Of a DNA stretch of 64,000 nucleotides, positions 24,618 to 34,173 are shown one piece after another. The stretch's first letter is position 1. Each line of letters opens with the position of its first letter. Source of the stretch: Gardnerella vaginalis (GTDB lineage: Bacteria > Actinomycetota > Actinomycetes > Actinomycetales > Bifidobacteriaceae); the NCBI RefSeq assembly GCF_001546485.1, contig NZ_KQ956862.1, forward strand, positions 1-64,000, read 5' to 3'. The translations under genes were made by a program, and so were the position numbers. Below the pieces are notes generated by a model. That model saw only the letters and a program-made list of their open reading frames with translations. It was not told the origin of the DNA and did not search any database.

Positions 24618-26336
24618 ATGCGCGCGTGTGTAAAAGTGCGCTGGATTATTCGTAATTCGGCTGCGCTGATGCTGGCTGTGTGCATGCTTATAAGTTGTGT
24701 AGTAAGCTCATTTGCTATCGCTACGCCAGTTTTCGCAACAGATGCAGATCGTTCATACGCTACATGGACTGAAGTTTCCAAGGCTATAGATAATCAATTA
24801 CAGCAAGGTCAAAACGAATACAGAAGTGGTAACAATTCCGGTGCTGCGACGAGATTCCAAGCAGCCTACAATTCTGTGTACGTTGCTTCAAACATGATTA
24901 CAGTTGTGCGAGATACAATTGGGCAGGATAAAGTTCAAGCGCAGCAAGACCAGTTCCAGCAGTTGCAAACGCTGGTATATCAACAAAATCAAGGTTCGCA
25001 AATAAGCGCTGTATCAAAAGCTCTTTCAGAAGACGTTGCACAAACTGCAGCTCAACTTGACTCAAATGCTAAGTTAGATAAGCCTAATATTTACGCACAA
25101 AAACTTCGGGCGCAAATCAAAGCAGAGCGAAAAAAGCTTGACGCTGCAAAAAAGAAAAATCTTGGCAGAAATGGTCGCACATGGAGTCAAGTTGCACGAG
25201 AAATGAACGTTATTCTCGACAAGTCCGTTGCAACCTACAAATCTGCAAAAGGAAACCAGTCGCAAGTCGCAACAGCCGTTGATTTAATTAACGAAGCCTA
25301 CTACCAGTATTATGAAAAACTTGGCTTTGAGAAAAACGTTATGAATGCAATTAGTGGAAGCCGCGTTTCAACAGTCGAATATCAGTTCAAAGAGTGCCGC
25401 CAAGCAATGAACAACGGCAAAACGGTTGAGCAAGCTAAAAAGTTCGTAACGGATCTTAAAGCAATGCTTATAGAAGATGCTGCAAAACTTGACGGTGGTG
25501 CTTCTTCTAGCGCAAACCCGTTGATGCAATTTATAACTAGTTCTTTTGGTCAGGCTTTTGTTATTTTACTGCGTGAAGGCTTAGAAGCATTGCTGGTTGT
25601 TGCAGCAATTATTGCGTACCTGATTAAATCTGGTCACAAAAACATGGTGAAGTACATTTACTTAGGACTTGTTGCTGGTATTGTTGCTTCGCTGATTGTT
25701 GCTGCACTGTTCGGACTATTGTTTAATGGTTCTGGACCGCAGCAAGAGATTACGGAAGGCGTGGTTGCACTGTTTGCAATGCTTATGCTTCTGTACACAA
25801 GCAACTGGATGATTTCGCGCTCTTCTGTACAAGCGTGGAATAAATACATTAGCGATCAAACCACGGCTGCCGTGTCCCAAGGCAGCTTGATTTCGCTTGT
25901 ACTGCTTAGCTTCTTGGCAGTGTTTCGTGAAGGTGCAGAAACTGTAATCTTCTACCAAGCTATTTTTGCGGTTTCAAACGGAGCTGATTCCATGATTTGG
26001 GGCGGTTTCGTTGCTGCGGCTGCAGTTTTAGTAGTAATTTTCCTGCTGATTCGTTTCGCATCTGTGCGCATACCAATTCGCCCATTCTTCACCGGTACAA
26101 GTGCTCTTATGTCTGTGCTTGTGGTGATTTTTGCTGGCGGTGGCGTGCATGCGCTCATAGAAGGCGATGCGCTCGCAGGTATGTATATTCAAGGCTTGCC
26201 AACTAACGATTGGCTTGGATTCTACCCGTATGTGGAAACGATTGTAGCTCAAATTGTAGCTGTAATCGTGGTAATTTCGCTGCTTTGCGTATCTATTGTG
26301 CGAAGCCGTGGAAAGTGTACGGTAGAAAATAAATAA
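24618..26336 (+). CDS. Ftr1-family iron permease with extracytoplasmic N-terminal domain
   Basis: Iron permease of the Ftr1/EfeU/FetM type, 572 residues. A signal peptide (about residues 1-40) leads into a helical extracytoplasmic domain of about 270 residues, then seven membrane helices. Both iron-binding REGxE motifs are present: LREGLEALLVV and FREGAETVIFY. GAGGAG lies 5 bp before the ATG at 24618; the longer frame to 24555 lacks one. It is followed by a P19-type iron-binding lipoprotein, DUF2318, two FtsX-like permeases and an ATPase, the same set as the Campylobacter P19 locus. It should import iron after extracytoplasmic oxidation or reduction. Confidence 0.92.
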   Translation: MRACVKVRWIIRNSAALMLAVCMLISCVVSSFAIATPVFATDADRSYATWTEVSKAIDNQLQQGQNEYRSGNNSGAATRFQAAYNSVYVASNMITVVRDTIGQDKVQAQQDQFQQLQTLVYQQNQGSQISAVSKALSEDVAQTAAQLDSNAKLDKPNIYAQKLRAQIKAERKKLDAAKKKNLGRNGRTWSQVAREMNVILDKSVATYKSAKGNQSQVATAVDLINEAYYQYYEKLGFEKNVMNAISGSRVSTVEYQFKECRQAMNNGKTVEQAKKFVTDLKAMLIEDAAKLDGGASSSANPLMQFITSSFGQAFVILLREGLEALLVVAAIIAYLIKSGHKNMVKYIYLGLVAGIVASLIVAALFGLLFNGSGPQQEITEGVVALFAMLMLLYTSNWMISRSSVQAWNKYISDQTTAAVSQGSLISLVLLSFLAVFREGAETVIFYQAIFAVSNGADSMIWGGFVAAAAVLVVIFLLIRFASVRIPIRPFFTGTSALMSVLVVIFAGGGVHALIEGDALAGMYIQGLPTNDWLGFYPYVETIVAQIVAVIVVISLLCVSIVRSRGKCTVENK

Positions 26337-26441
26337 GCAAAATAATCAAAAATAACCAATAAATAACTAACAAATAAGTAACAATTAAACAACGAGTAAC
26401 TCACAAATAAATAACCAATCAACAAACAGAGAAGGTTAGAT

Positions 26442-27086
26442 ATGAAGAATAATAAGATGATGGCACTTGCTGCCTTAGTGCTTGCAGGAATGCTTGCACT
26501 CGCTGGATGTGGTGCTAATGGCAATTCTGCTAAAACTGCCGCTAAGTCACAAGCGACTGAGCAGAAGGCTGACGACAAGGCCGACGACAAAGGCGGCGAT
26601 AAGGGCTTTGAAGAGGTGCCAGTTGGCCCTCACCAGGATCAAAACATTGGACCTCTTACTATCGGTGCCGTATACTTCCAGCCAGTTGATATGGTTCCAG
26701 CTGGCATGGGCTTGAAGGCTTCAGAAGCGAGCTTCCATCTTGAAGCCGATATTCATGCTAACCAAAAAGGCACCAAGCTCGGCTACGGTAAGGGCGAGTT
26801 CATTCCAGATTTGACTGTGAACTATGAGATTGTTGACAAGGCAAGCGGCGAATCTGTTGGCAAGGGCACGTTCATGCAGATGAATGCTTCCGATGGTCCT
26901 CATTATGGTGCAAACGTTAAGCTTGACAAGGCTGGCAACTACAAGCTTGTGCTTTCCATCGAATCCCCAGAAAAGAAGGGTTGGATGCTTCACGTCGATC
27001 CTGCTACCGGCGTAACTGGTCGCTTCTGGACTGAACCAATCAAGGCAACATTCGACGACTGGAAGTACACTCCTCGCCAGTGGTAG
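26442..27086 (+). CDS. P19/FetP-type iron-binding lipoprotein
   Basis: Extracytoplasmic iron/copper-binding partner of the permease, 214 residues. A lipoprotein signal ends in LALAGC (Cys at about residue 23), then a charged linker and an immunoglobulin-like P19 domain: IGPLTIGAVYFQPVDMVPAGMG, then SFHLEADIHAN with the metal-binding His, GEFIPDLTVNYEIVD and MNASDGPHYGANVKL. Met and His residues in those segments are the family's metal ligands. AGAAGG precedes the ATG. It follows the permease by 105 bp of AT-rich repetitive sequence. Confidence 0.92.
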   Translation: MKNNKMMALAALVLAGMLALAGCGANGNSAKTAAKSQATEQKADDKADDKGGDKGFEEVPVGPHQDQNIGPLTIGAVYFQPVDMVPAGMGLKASEASFHLEADIHANQKGTKLGYGKGEFIPDLTVNYEIVDKASGESVGKGTFMQMNASDGPHYGANVKLDKAGNYKLVLSIESPEKKGWMLHVDPATGVTGRFWTEPIKATFDDWKYTPRQW

Positions 27087-27181
27087 TAATAGTTAGTAAT
27101 AATCAGAAGTAGTTAGTAATTATTAGCAATTATTAGTAATTATTGAGTTAAAGATTATAACTGATAGCAAAGGAGGGAGTT
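27087..27181. repeat. AT-rich degenerate tandem repeat between iron genes
   Basis: Several copies of TTAGTAATTATTAG-like sequence fill the gap before the DUF2318 gene, ending in a strong AAAGGAGG site. No gene seen. Confidence 0.4.
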
Positions 27182-28453
27182 ATGCTCAGACTGTTCGTAG
27201 CAGTTATGCCTGGGCTGCTCCCGCTTATGCTACTTACCATGGGCTTAAGCGCTTCTCTTACGGTTGGTGAGGGGCGAGATAAGCCGCTAAGTGCGCGATG
27301 GAGATTGTATGGCCTGTCGGTTGGCACAGTTGCCGCACTTATTTTTGCGATTCTTCGAGCAAGCGTAGTAATTAATCAGCGTAACTTTATTAACATGCCT
27401 GCGCTTTGCGTTGCAGTTCCTTTCGACATTGCGGCGATTGTAGTTGTGCTTCGTTCGCACAAAACTGTTGAAAACTGGCGTACGCACCAGCTTGCAATGC
27501 ACATAAGTAACGCAATCGGCGCGTGCGCACTAGCATTTACCGTATTTTATGCGCTTCCAGACGTTATTTTACAGCTTACAATTTTCGTAGATTCAAGCAC
27601 GCCGCCGTTTACTTCCGACATGCTTTTGCGTGCTCTTGGTTTTATTCTAGGTATTATTGCGGCGATTTGTTTAAGTCTTATGGCTCGTTCAGTGCGAGCT
27701 ACAGCTAGCGCAATTTCCTTCAAAATTGCAATTGTGCTCAGCATGATTATTCTGCTTGTGCAGCACGTAACTTCACTTTTGCAGATTATGCAAGGAAGCA
27801 TTCTGCTTTATATTGACGACTTTTCTTTCAGCGTGCTTGTTTGGCTGATTAACAATAATCCGCTGATGATTATGGCGCAAATTTGTGTGTTTTTGATTCC
27901 TGCAGTTGCATCTCTCGTAATCGGTTTTAAGACGGCAGTAGTTGGTGAAAATGCTGCAGAAATTCGCACAAAGCGAGCTTTTAAGCGCAAATCTCGAAAG
28001 TCTGCGCTCGCAGCGCTTTTGGCTGCAGTTACGGTAATACTTACGCTTACTGCAGGCGTATCTATTATGAATATTAAGCCAACTCTTACGCCTCCAGAAC
28101 CGTACGAATTGCACGATGGTGTGGCAACTATCAACTTTGTGCAAATTTCAGACGGCCACCTTCACCGCTTCCAATACAAAGCAAAAGATGGCACTGTTAT
28201 GCGCTTTATAATCATTAAAAAGAATGGTGGAGCATATGGAGTTGGTTTAGACGCGTGTGAAAACTGTGGAGACGCAGGCTACTATGAAAAAGACGGCAAG
28301 ATTATTTGCCGCAAATGTGACGTAGCAATTAACTTGGCGACCATTGGTTTTAAGGGTGGTTGCAATCCGATTCCGTTCCCGTATAAGGCTGGGCATGGCA
28401 AAATCACCATTCATACTGCTGATTTAGACGTGCTTAGTTCGCACTTTAAGTAA
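27182..28453 (+). CDS. DUF2318 membrane protein of the iron-uptake operon
   Basis: Polytopic membrane protein, 423 residues with about eight helices, followed by an extracytoplasmic DUF2318 domain (about residues 305-423). The domain has ACENCGDAGYYEKDGKIICRKC and GGCNPIPFPY, a cysteine set (two CxxC plus one Cys) expected to bind a metal or redox centre. Homologues sit beside P19 in Campylobacter-type loci and are thought to handle electrons or iron for import. AAAGGAGG gives strong initiation. It is followed after 10 bp by the first FtsX-like permease. Confidence 0.88.
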   Translation: MLRLFVAVMPGLLPLMLLTMGLSASLTVGEGRDKPLSARWRLYGLSVGTVAALIFAILRASVVINQRNFINMPALCVAVPFDIAAIVVVLRSHKTVENWRTHQLAMHISNAIGACALAFTVFYALPDVILQLTIFVDSSTPPFTSDMLLRALGFILGIIAAICLSLMARSVRATASAISFKIAIVLSMIILLVQHVTSLLQIMQGSILLYIDDFSFSVLVWLINNNPLMIMAQICVFLIPAVASLVIGFKTAVVGENAAEIRTKRAFKRKSRKSALAALLAAVTVILTLTAGVSIMNIKPTLTPPEPYELHDGVATINFVQISDGHLHRFQYKAKDGTVMRFIIIKKNGGAYGVGLDACENCGDAGYYEKDGKIICRKCDVAINLATIGFKGGCNPIPFPYKAGHGKITIHTADLDVLSSHFK

Positions 28454-28463
28454 GGAGCAACTA

Positions 28464-29798
28464 ATGTTTATGATGCGTATGGTTGCTCGCTCTCTTGTGC
28501 GGCAAATAAAAAAGCGCGTTCTGATTGCGCTTGTAGTGTGTTTAAGCGCGTGCGTAAGCGTTGCAATGCTTAGTGTTGTGTATGACGTTGGAGACAAGAT
28601 TAACGCCGAGCTTAGCTCATACGGTTCGAATATTGTTGTTCAACCAAAATCTAGTGCTGTTGTGAATGATTTGTATGCGTCTCGCGAGCAGGAAGATGCT
28701 GCTTCTTTGCATAATCTAGCAGCTGCCGAAAGCCAAGAGTCTACTGCTTTTTTGAAGGAATCAGACGCTGCAAAAATTAAAATGATTTTTTGGGCGTTCA
28801 ATATTACGAATTTTGCGCCGAAAATAAAAGTTCACGCCAATCTTGAAGTGAAGTCTTCTACGAAAACTGTGGTGCCGATTGTTGGAACTTGGTTTAATCG
28901 CAAGCTTGCGCTGGCTTCTGGTGAAACAACTGTTGTTGGCGTTCAAGGTTTGCGTTCTTGGTGGAAGATTCGCTCAGGCAGATGGGCAAAAGATAATCAA
29001 TCCGAGGCAATGGTCGGTGTGAATCTAGCGGAACGTTTGCACTTAAAACTTGGCCAGCGTTTGCGTTTGCTTCGTGACGGACGCAAAATTTTGTTGCGCA
29101 TTGTGGGCGTATACGATTCCGGCGACGACGATAATAACGCAATTTACGCAAGCTCTAGCGATGCTCAAAACCTTGCAAATAAGCCGAATATGGCTGATTT
29201 GATTGAGGTAAAGGCGCTTACTACTCCTGAAAATGATTTAGCGCGTAAGGCTGCTAAAAATCCGGCAGCACTCAGCCAAGAAGAGTGGGAGACTTGGTAT
29301 TGCACTGCTTACCCGAGTTCGATTACTTACCAAATTGAGGAGGTAATTCCGGGAGCTGTTGCAAAACAGGTTCGTCAAGTTGCGGCGCTGCAGGGAAACG
29401 TATTGAATAAGACGCGCGCTGTTATGGTTTTGATGACTGCATTGAGCTTGATTGCTGCGGCTGTTGCTGTGGCGAATCTTATGGCTGCTTCGATTTCGGA
29501 ACGTTCCGGTGAGCTTGCCTTACTTAAGGCTTTGGGTGCACGAGATGGTGCTGTTGCTCGTCTTATGCTTATGGAAACTGCGGTTATTGCATTTGGTGGA
29601 GCGCTTCTAGGCATGGTTTTGGGATTTGCGGTGGCACAGATTATTGGTTTTACGGTGTTTGGTTCTGCGATTTTGTTCCGACCAATGGTATTTGTGCTTG
29701 TGTTTGTGCTGCTTGCGTTGACTGTGCTTGCGGCTGCAGGCTCGTCGATTCGTTCGATTTTGAGTGTGCGTCCTGCGGAGGTGCTTCATGGCAGGTAA
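28464..29798 (+). CDS. FtsX/MacB-like ABC permease 1 of the iron operon
   Basis: Membrane subunit of a type VII-like ABC complex, 444 residues. One N-terminal membrane helix (about residues 17-40), a large extracytoplasmic domain (SSYGSNIVVQPKS...), and three C-terminal helices with the FtsX-domain motif SGELALLKALGARDGAVARLML. RPAEVLHGR closes it, the usual end for this group. AAGGAG lies 6 bp before the ATG. It overlaps the next permease by 11 bp. Such complexes do mechanical work rather than simple import. Confidence 0.9.
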   Translation: MFMMRMVARSLVRQIKKRVLIALVVCLSACVSVAMLSVVYDVGDKINAELSSYGSNIVVQPKSSAVVNDLYASREQEDAASLHNLAAAESQESTAFLKESDAAKIKMIFWAFNITNFAPKIKVHANLEVKSSTKTVVPIVGTWFNRKLALASGETTVVGVQGLRSWWKIRSGRWAKDNQSEAMVGVNLAERLHLKLGQRLRLLRDGRKILLRIVGVYDSGDDDNNAIYASSSDAQNLANKPNMADLIEVKALTTPENDLARKAAKNPAALSQEEWETWYCTAYPSSITYQIEEVIPGAVAKQVRQVAALQGNVLNKTRAVMVLMTALSLIAAAVAVANLMAASISERSGELALLKALGARDGAVARLMLMETAVIAFGGALLGMVLGFAVAQIIGFTVFGSAILFRPMVFVLVFVLLALTVLAAAGSSIRSILSVRPAEVLHGR

Positions 29799-31083
29799 AT
29801 CTTATATGACTTCCAACAATGCAATGTTTATAACCATGCTATTGAGCGCGGTATTTCGCCGAAAATCGCGTGCTCTAATGGCTGTTATTGCAACGCTTGT
29901 TGGTGCTGCTACGCTGTTTTGTTTGGCTGCAATCTGCCTGGTTGTGCCCCAGCAGATGAGCGACGAAATGCGCGCGTATGGAGCGAATATTATCGTAACG
30001 CCAATTGAGGGCGAGTGGAAAAACGGTATTGATCGCGCAATGGTTTTGCATACAAACGATATGGTTCTTGCAAAAGGTGCTATGCGATCTGCTACGTATC
30101 GTTACGAAAATGTGCGTATTAACGCAGCTCCGTACGTTTTAGCAGGAATAGACGTTCGTTCAGTAAAGTCTCTTAATAAGCATTGGAATGTAGACGGCTC
30201 TTGGCCGAGCAGCGGAAATGTGATGGTTGGGCGAGATGTTGCTTCTGCGATGGGCTTAAAAATAGGCTCTCGTATTGCAATTGCGTATAGATCTTCGGAT
30301 AATACTAACGGCTCGCATAAGCCTGCAGAGAAATCTGAAGATAAGTCTGCAAGTAAATCTGCAAATAAGTCTACAAATCAGTCTGCACAAAAATCTTCTC
30401 AACAAAAGCTTGTTGAAGGCAGAGTTTCAACGGATATTATGGATACTCACGGCACAACTTTCCGCGTTTGTGGCATTTTGGACACTGGTGGTGCAGAGGA
30501 TTCCATGCTTTATGCACTAAACGCAGATGTAAATACTCTTACTGGAGTTAAGCGCGGAGCAGACGTGATTGCTTACTCGTCTTCTGCGCCTAGCGTTGAT
30601 GCGGTTGTGAGAAGCATTAACAATATGACTTCTATGCGCGTGCGCGCTCAGCAGGTTACTAAAGTTACTGCTGCTGACACTGGTATTATTACTATGCTTC
30701 GCAGCCTGTTTTGCATAGTTTCGCTAGTTGTGCTCGCGTTGATGATGGTTGGTGTGAGCACTACGATTTCTTCGATTGTGCAACAGCGTCGAAACGAAAT
30801 TGGTTTGCGCAAAGCTTTGGGTGCAAGCGCTAAGAGTATTGGCGTGGAATTTACTGCCGAAGCTGGATTATACGGTTTCGTTGGTGGCATTGCCGGCACG
30901 GCAGTAGGGTATGTGTTTGCGCGTTTGCTTGCGGCAATGGTGTTCGCTAGAGATTTGGGTGTGAATTGGTGGCTTGTTGCATTTTCTGTTGCATTTAGCC
31001 TGATTGCTTCTTGCGTTGCTGCGTTGCCGCCTGTTTTGCGCGCTTCAAAAATTGACCCTGCAATTGTGCTTCGAGAAGAATAA
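29788..31083 (+). CDS. FtsX/MacB-like ABC permease 2 of the iron operon
   Basis: Second membrane subunit, 431 residues, same topology as the previous gene. The first helix is at about residues 20-46; the FtsX motif is RRNEIGLRKALGASAKSIGVEF, and it ends ASKIDPAIVLREE. A Lys/Ser/Asn-rich low-complexity insert lies at about residues 175-205 (DKSASKSANKSTNQSAQKSS). GGAGG lies upstream of the ATG at 29788; the longer frame from 29764 has no site. The two permeases probably form a heterodimer. Confidence 0.9.
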   Translation: MAGKSYMTSNNAMFITMLLSAVFRRKSRALMAVIATLVGAATLFCLAAICLVVPQQMSDEMRAYGANIIVTPIEGEWKNGIDRAMVLHTNDMVLAKGAMRSATYRYENVRINAAPYVLAGIDVRSVKSLNKHWNVDGSWPSSGNVMVGRDVASAMGLKIGSRIAIAYRSSDNTNGSHKPAEKSEDKSASKSANKSTNQSAQKSSQQKLVEGRVSTDIMDTHGTTFRVCGILDTGGAEDSMLYALNADVNTLTGVKRGADVIAYSSSAPSVDAVVRSINNMTSMRVRAQQVTKVTAADTGIITMLRSLFCIVSLVVLALMMVGVSTTISSIVQQRRNEIGLRKALGASAKSIGVEFTAEAGLYGFVGGIAGTAVGYVFARLLAAMVFARDLGVNWWLVAFSVAFSLIASCVAALPPVLRASKIDPAIVLREE

Positions 31084-31133
31084 TTTTAAGCGTAAATTTA
31101 TGGATTGTTTAAGATTTGAGTTAAGGATTTAAC

Positions 31134-31979
31134 ATGGCAGAGAATGTAGAAAATAAGTTGGAAGGCGCGGAGTCTAAGCCAAAAATGCTGTTGACTTTGG
31201 ATCATATTTCCAAGATCTACGGCTCTCTTCGTGCTGTTGACGATTTGTCGCTTACTGTGCCAGAAGGTGAGTGGCTTTCTATTGTTGGCTCCAGTGGTTC
31301 TGGCAAAACAACGTTAATGAACATTATTGGCTGCATGGATTCGCCGTCCAAGGGTTCCGTGTCTTTGCAAGGACGCAAACTTGAGGATTTGAACGCCGGT
31401 CAGCTTGCTGACGTTCGTAAAAACGTAATCGGCTTAGTTTTTCAAAAGTTTTATCTTGTACCACATTTAACGGCTGTTGAAAACGTGATGGTTGCGCAAT
31501 ACTATCATTCGGTTGTTGACGAAGCTCAAGCGATGGACGCTTTGGATCGCGTAGGTTTGAAGGATCGTGCTTACCATCTGCCAAGTCAGCTTTCTGGCGG
31601 CGAGCAGCAGCGTGTGTGCATTGCTCGTGCGCTTATTAACTGTCCTAAGTTGCTGCTTGCGGATGAGCCAACTGGCAATTTGGATGAAAAAAATGAGCAG
31701 ATTGTGCTCGACTTGTTTAAGCAGCTACATAAGCAAGGCACGACGATTATTGTTGTAACTCACGATTCTTTGGTAGCTCAATGCGCTGATCGCGAAATTA
31801 TGCTTAATCACGGTGTGCTTGTTGGTGAGCGCTGGAATAATGAGGATGCGCGTAAAGCGTACGAGGCGATTGGCGGCAAGCCTGCGTTTACGAGTGCGCA
31901 TATTGATGAAAGCGTTGCGGAAGCTTTGCAAGACCATGAGCCTACTAAGTCGCCTAAATTAGCGAATTTAGATGATTAG
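31134..31979 (+). CDS. MacB/LolD-type ABC ATPase of the iron operon
   Basis: ATP-binding subunit, 281 residues, matching the two FtsX-like permeases. Walker A is [15 protein letters not shown], the signature [15 protein letters not shown], and Walker [34 protein letters not shown] is typical of LolD/MacB. The C-terminal extension of about 45 residues is variable. AAGGA precedes the ATG. The stop is followed by the FMN-binding lipoprotein gene. Confidence 0.92.
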   Translation: MAENVENKLEGAESKPKMLLTLDHISKIYGSLRAVDDLSLTVPEGEWLSIVGSSGSGKTTLMNIIGCMDSPSKGSVSLQGRKLEDLNAGQLADVRKNVIGLVFQKFYLVPHLTAVENVMVAQYYHSVVDEAQAMDALDRVGLKDRAYHLPSQLSGGEQQRVCIARALINCPKLLLADEPTGNLDEKNEQIVLDLFKQLHKQGTTIIVVTHDSLVAQCADREIMLNHGVLVGERWNNEDARKAYEAIGGKPAFTSAHIDESVAEALQDHEPTKSPKLANLDD

Positions 31980-32024
31980 TTGCGTAAGATTTTAGAATAT
32001 ACAAGATTTAAAGGCGATGATTGT

Positions 32025-32624
32025 ATGATTTCAGATAATATGTTTCACGATGTTTCACGCGACGATTTGAAATCCAAAAAAGTTACGAAAACCGTTGCTA
32101 CACTTGCGATTGTAGCTGCATCGTCTGCTATGTTGTCTGCTTGCGGCGAGCCGAGTGCTGTGCCGATGAACGATGAGTTCGCTGGTAATTCTGGTCAAAG
32201 CGCAGACGATAGTGGTACCCCTTCGAGTAAGTACGATTCAGGTGCTCAACAATCGCACGCTTCTGCGCAAAGTGAGGATTCTCAGAATCAGCAAAATCAG
32301 CCTAAAACCGATACTGGCAATTACAAAGATGGTGAATACAAAATCAAAGCCACGTATGGCCCAGTTGCGGAAGATAGTATTGAAGTCAATTTAAGCGTTG
32401 CGAATGGCAATGTGAGCGATGTGCAAATCACTCCTCATCCGTTTACGCCGATTTCAAGAGGCCATATGAATGCATTCTCAAAGGCTATTCCAGGAAAAAT
32501 CGTTGGAAAACCGTTGAAAGATTTGCATATTTCGGTTGTTGCTGGAGCAAGTTGGACTAGCGACGCATTCAATAAAGCGCTTGACGTTGCTCGCCAAGAG
32601 GCTTCAATTCAATCCGCAAAATAA
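32025..32624 (+). CDS. FMN-binding domain lipoprotein of the iron operon
   Basis: Extracytoplasmic flavoprotein candidate, 199 residues. The lipoprotein signal ends in AMLSAC, then a Ser/Gln-rich linker and an FMN_bind domain (YKDGEYKIKATYGPVAEDSIEV to the end). The flavinylation motif reads AGASWTSDAF, matching (D/S)GA(S/T)xT except for Ala at the first position; the Thr would carry FMN attached by ApbE. The TTG at 31980, right after the previous stop, would add 15 residues; ATG at 32025 is preferred. Inference: it passes electrons to iron bound by P19 or DUF2318. Confidence 0.82.
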   Translation: MISDNMFHDVSRDDLKSKKVTKTVATLAIVAASSAMLSACGEPSAVPMNDEFAGNSGQSADDSGTPSSKYDSGAQQSHASAQSEDSQNQQNQPKTDTGNYKDGEYKIKATYGPVAEDSIEVNLSVANGNVSDVQITPHPFTPISRGHMNAFSKAIPGKIVGKPLKDLHISVVAGASWTSDAFNKALDVARQEASIQSAK

Positions 32625-32636
32625 TCTACAACCACC

Positions 32637-32873
32637 TTAATCTTTGACTTCAAGAATAGTGCCTTCGTCGCGAATCATCGTTGCTGCCATAGCTCCGGTT
32701 GCTGCCATAAATGGAATAATCGCATTACTGTATTCGTGCATGAATTGTGCAAAATCATGATCCCAAGAAATAATCGCAACGTACAAAAGAAGGAATTCGA
32801 TTGCTGTAAATATTGCCCACTTAAGAATCCAAATAAGCGTTTTTTTAATAAGTTTTATAGAGTCCTTGCTCAT
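32637..32873 (-). CDS. Small membrane protein, unknown
   Basis: Not recognised. 78 residues, with two predicted helices (about residues 11-36 WILKWAIFTAIEFLLLYVAI and 47-66 AIIPFMAATGAMAATMI) and a charged N-terminus. AGAAGG lies before the ATG on the minus strand, which supports it as a real gene. It converges on the iron operon with a 12-bp gap. Confidence 0.6.
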   Translation of the reverse strand: MSKDSIKLIKKTLIWILKWAIFTAIEFLLLYVAIISWDHDFAQFMHEYSNAIIPFMAATGAMAATMIRDEGTILEVKD

Positions 32874-33101
32874 GAGTTGCCTTCTTTCTAATTTGCTGTT
32901 TTGTTCGTGAGCATTGTAGCTAATTAGCGTACGTTGCTGCTCGTTCGTATGTATTTCTAGTATAAATGTCGCAATCCTTCGAGCAGTACGATGTACTCAG
33001 AACTTAGTACTCAATATTGCACGGAAAATGTTGGTAATTAGACTTAAAGCAACGCACAAATATGTTGTGCAAATACGTTACAAATACAAGGAGATACAAA
33101 C

Positions 33102-33449
33102 ATGAGTAGCGCAAATATGGGTAGTGCAAGTATGAGTGATTTTGGTATAAGCTCTTGGCAACCAGAAGATAACGTAAACAAAATAGGAAACGTTAGTGAA
33201 AATAGCATTAATCAAATTCAGGAGCAGGAAGATAACCTTGCGGAAAATAGTAGCGAAGAGCTTTCACAAGATGACATTGATGAATTAGCTAAGCAATTAG
33301 AAGAATTCTTTACAAAATATATCGTGCTAGAAAATGGCTCTTTTGTAGTAAAAGAGGATGCTATTATTGCAGACGGTTATGGCAATCATATAGAAGATTT
33401 TCGCAATGCTGCAAAAGGATTAAATCTTTCAATGGAAGATCAACGATAA
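33102..33449 (+). CDS. Acidic protein, unknown
   Basis: Not recognised. 115 residues, no signal peptide or membrane segment. The N-terminal 60 residues are Ser/Asn/Gln-rich and probably disordered; the rest is acidic (SQDDIDELAKQLEEFFTKYIVLENGSFVVKEDAIIADGYGNHIEDF) and may fold. AAGGAG 8 bp before the ATG supports translation. It converges with the minus-strand membrane protein gene at 33476. Confidence 0.6.
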   Translation: MSSANMGSASMSDFGISSWQPEDNVNKIGNVSENSINQIQEQEDNLAENSSEELSQDDIDELAKQLEEFFTKYIVLENGSFVVKEDAIIADGYGNHIEDFRNAAKGLNLSMEDQR

Positions 33450-33475
33450 GCTTAAATCCGTAAAGTCTTAAATCC

Positions 33476-33979
33476 TTAAAAATCGCTTTCATCAATAGGG
33501 TGACCTTGTGGGCGCTTTATGACGCGCCACAGAATCACCAATGTTACAACGCCATTTGCAATTCCGTAGTAATAAATCCAAGGAACGTGAATAAGCCCAC
33601 AAATAAAGCATGAAATAATATTTGTTAAATTATTTAGATAATTGCTACGTATTTGCTTATTTTGTGATTCAACTTTTTTGCGTTTTTGCTCAAGAGTCAT
33701 TATGTAATCTTTGTTGTTTTCTATATTCTCAACATCACTACTTATGCTGTTAGCGCCTGCGCCGTCAATCTTAGATATATTATTTTCTATATACGCATTT
33801 TTTTCTTTAATAACGATTTTTCGCAAGAAAAAATATGCATAAGAATACAATGCAACAGAAAGAAGTCCTGGAACAAGCCACAAAACGAAAAAGCCAAAGC
33901 TACGCATAAAAGCAGCTGTTGAGGCAAGCGCCATCGCAGCTACTTCTGCGGAGTGCAATACTACTAATCGTTTTGTCAT
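33476..33979 (-). CDS. Membrane protein with coiled linker, unknown
   Basis: Not recognised. 167 residues, two helices near the N-terminus (about residues 10-48) and two near the C-terminus (about 122-155), with a charged segment between (EQKRKKVESQNKQIRSNYLNNL). AGGA lies 5 bp before the ATG at 33979; an upstream TTG at 33994 is less likely. It is divergent from the two-component operon. Confidence 0.6.
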   Translation of the reverse strand: MTKRLVVLHSAEVAAMALASTAAFMRSFGFFVLWLVPGLLSVALYSYAYFFLRKIVIKEKNAYIENNISKIDGAGANSISSDVENIENNKDYIMTLEQKRKKVESQNKQIRSNYLNNLTNIISCFICGLIHVPWIYYYGIANGVVTLVILWRVIKRPQGHPIDESDF

Positions 33980-34173
33980 ATAATCCTGCTGCAATCATTA
34001 TTGAAACTGCATTTTCAAACGCAACTAAAAGTCACATATTGTTACTTATTATAAGCACATATGATCTACGCGCAGTACTTGTAATCATTTTTTACTACAC
34101 AATTTGCCCTACTTTGCGCGCGTTTATAAAGTAGAATATAAGAAAAGTAGCGTGTGATTGCAAGAAAGCCATT

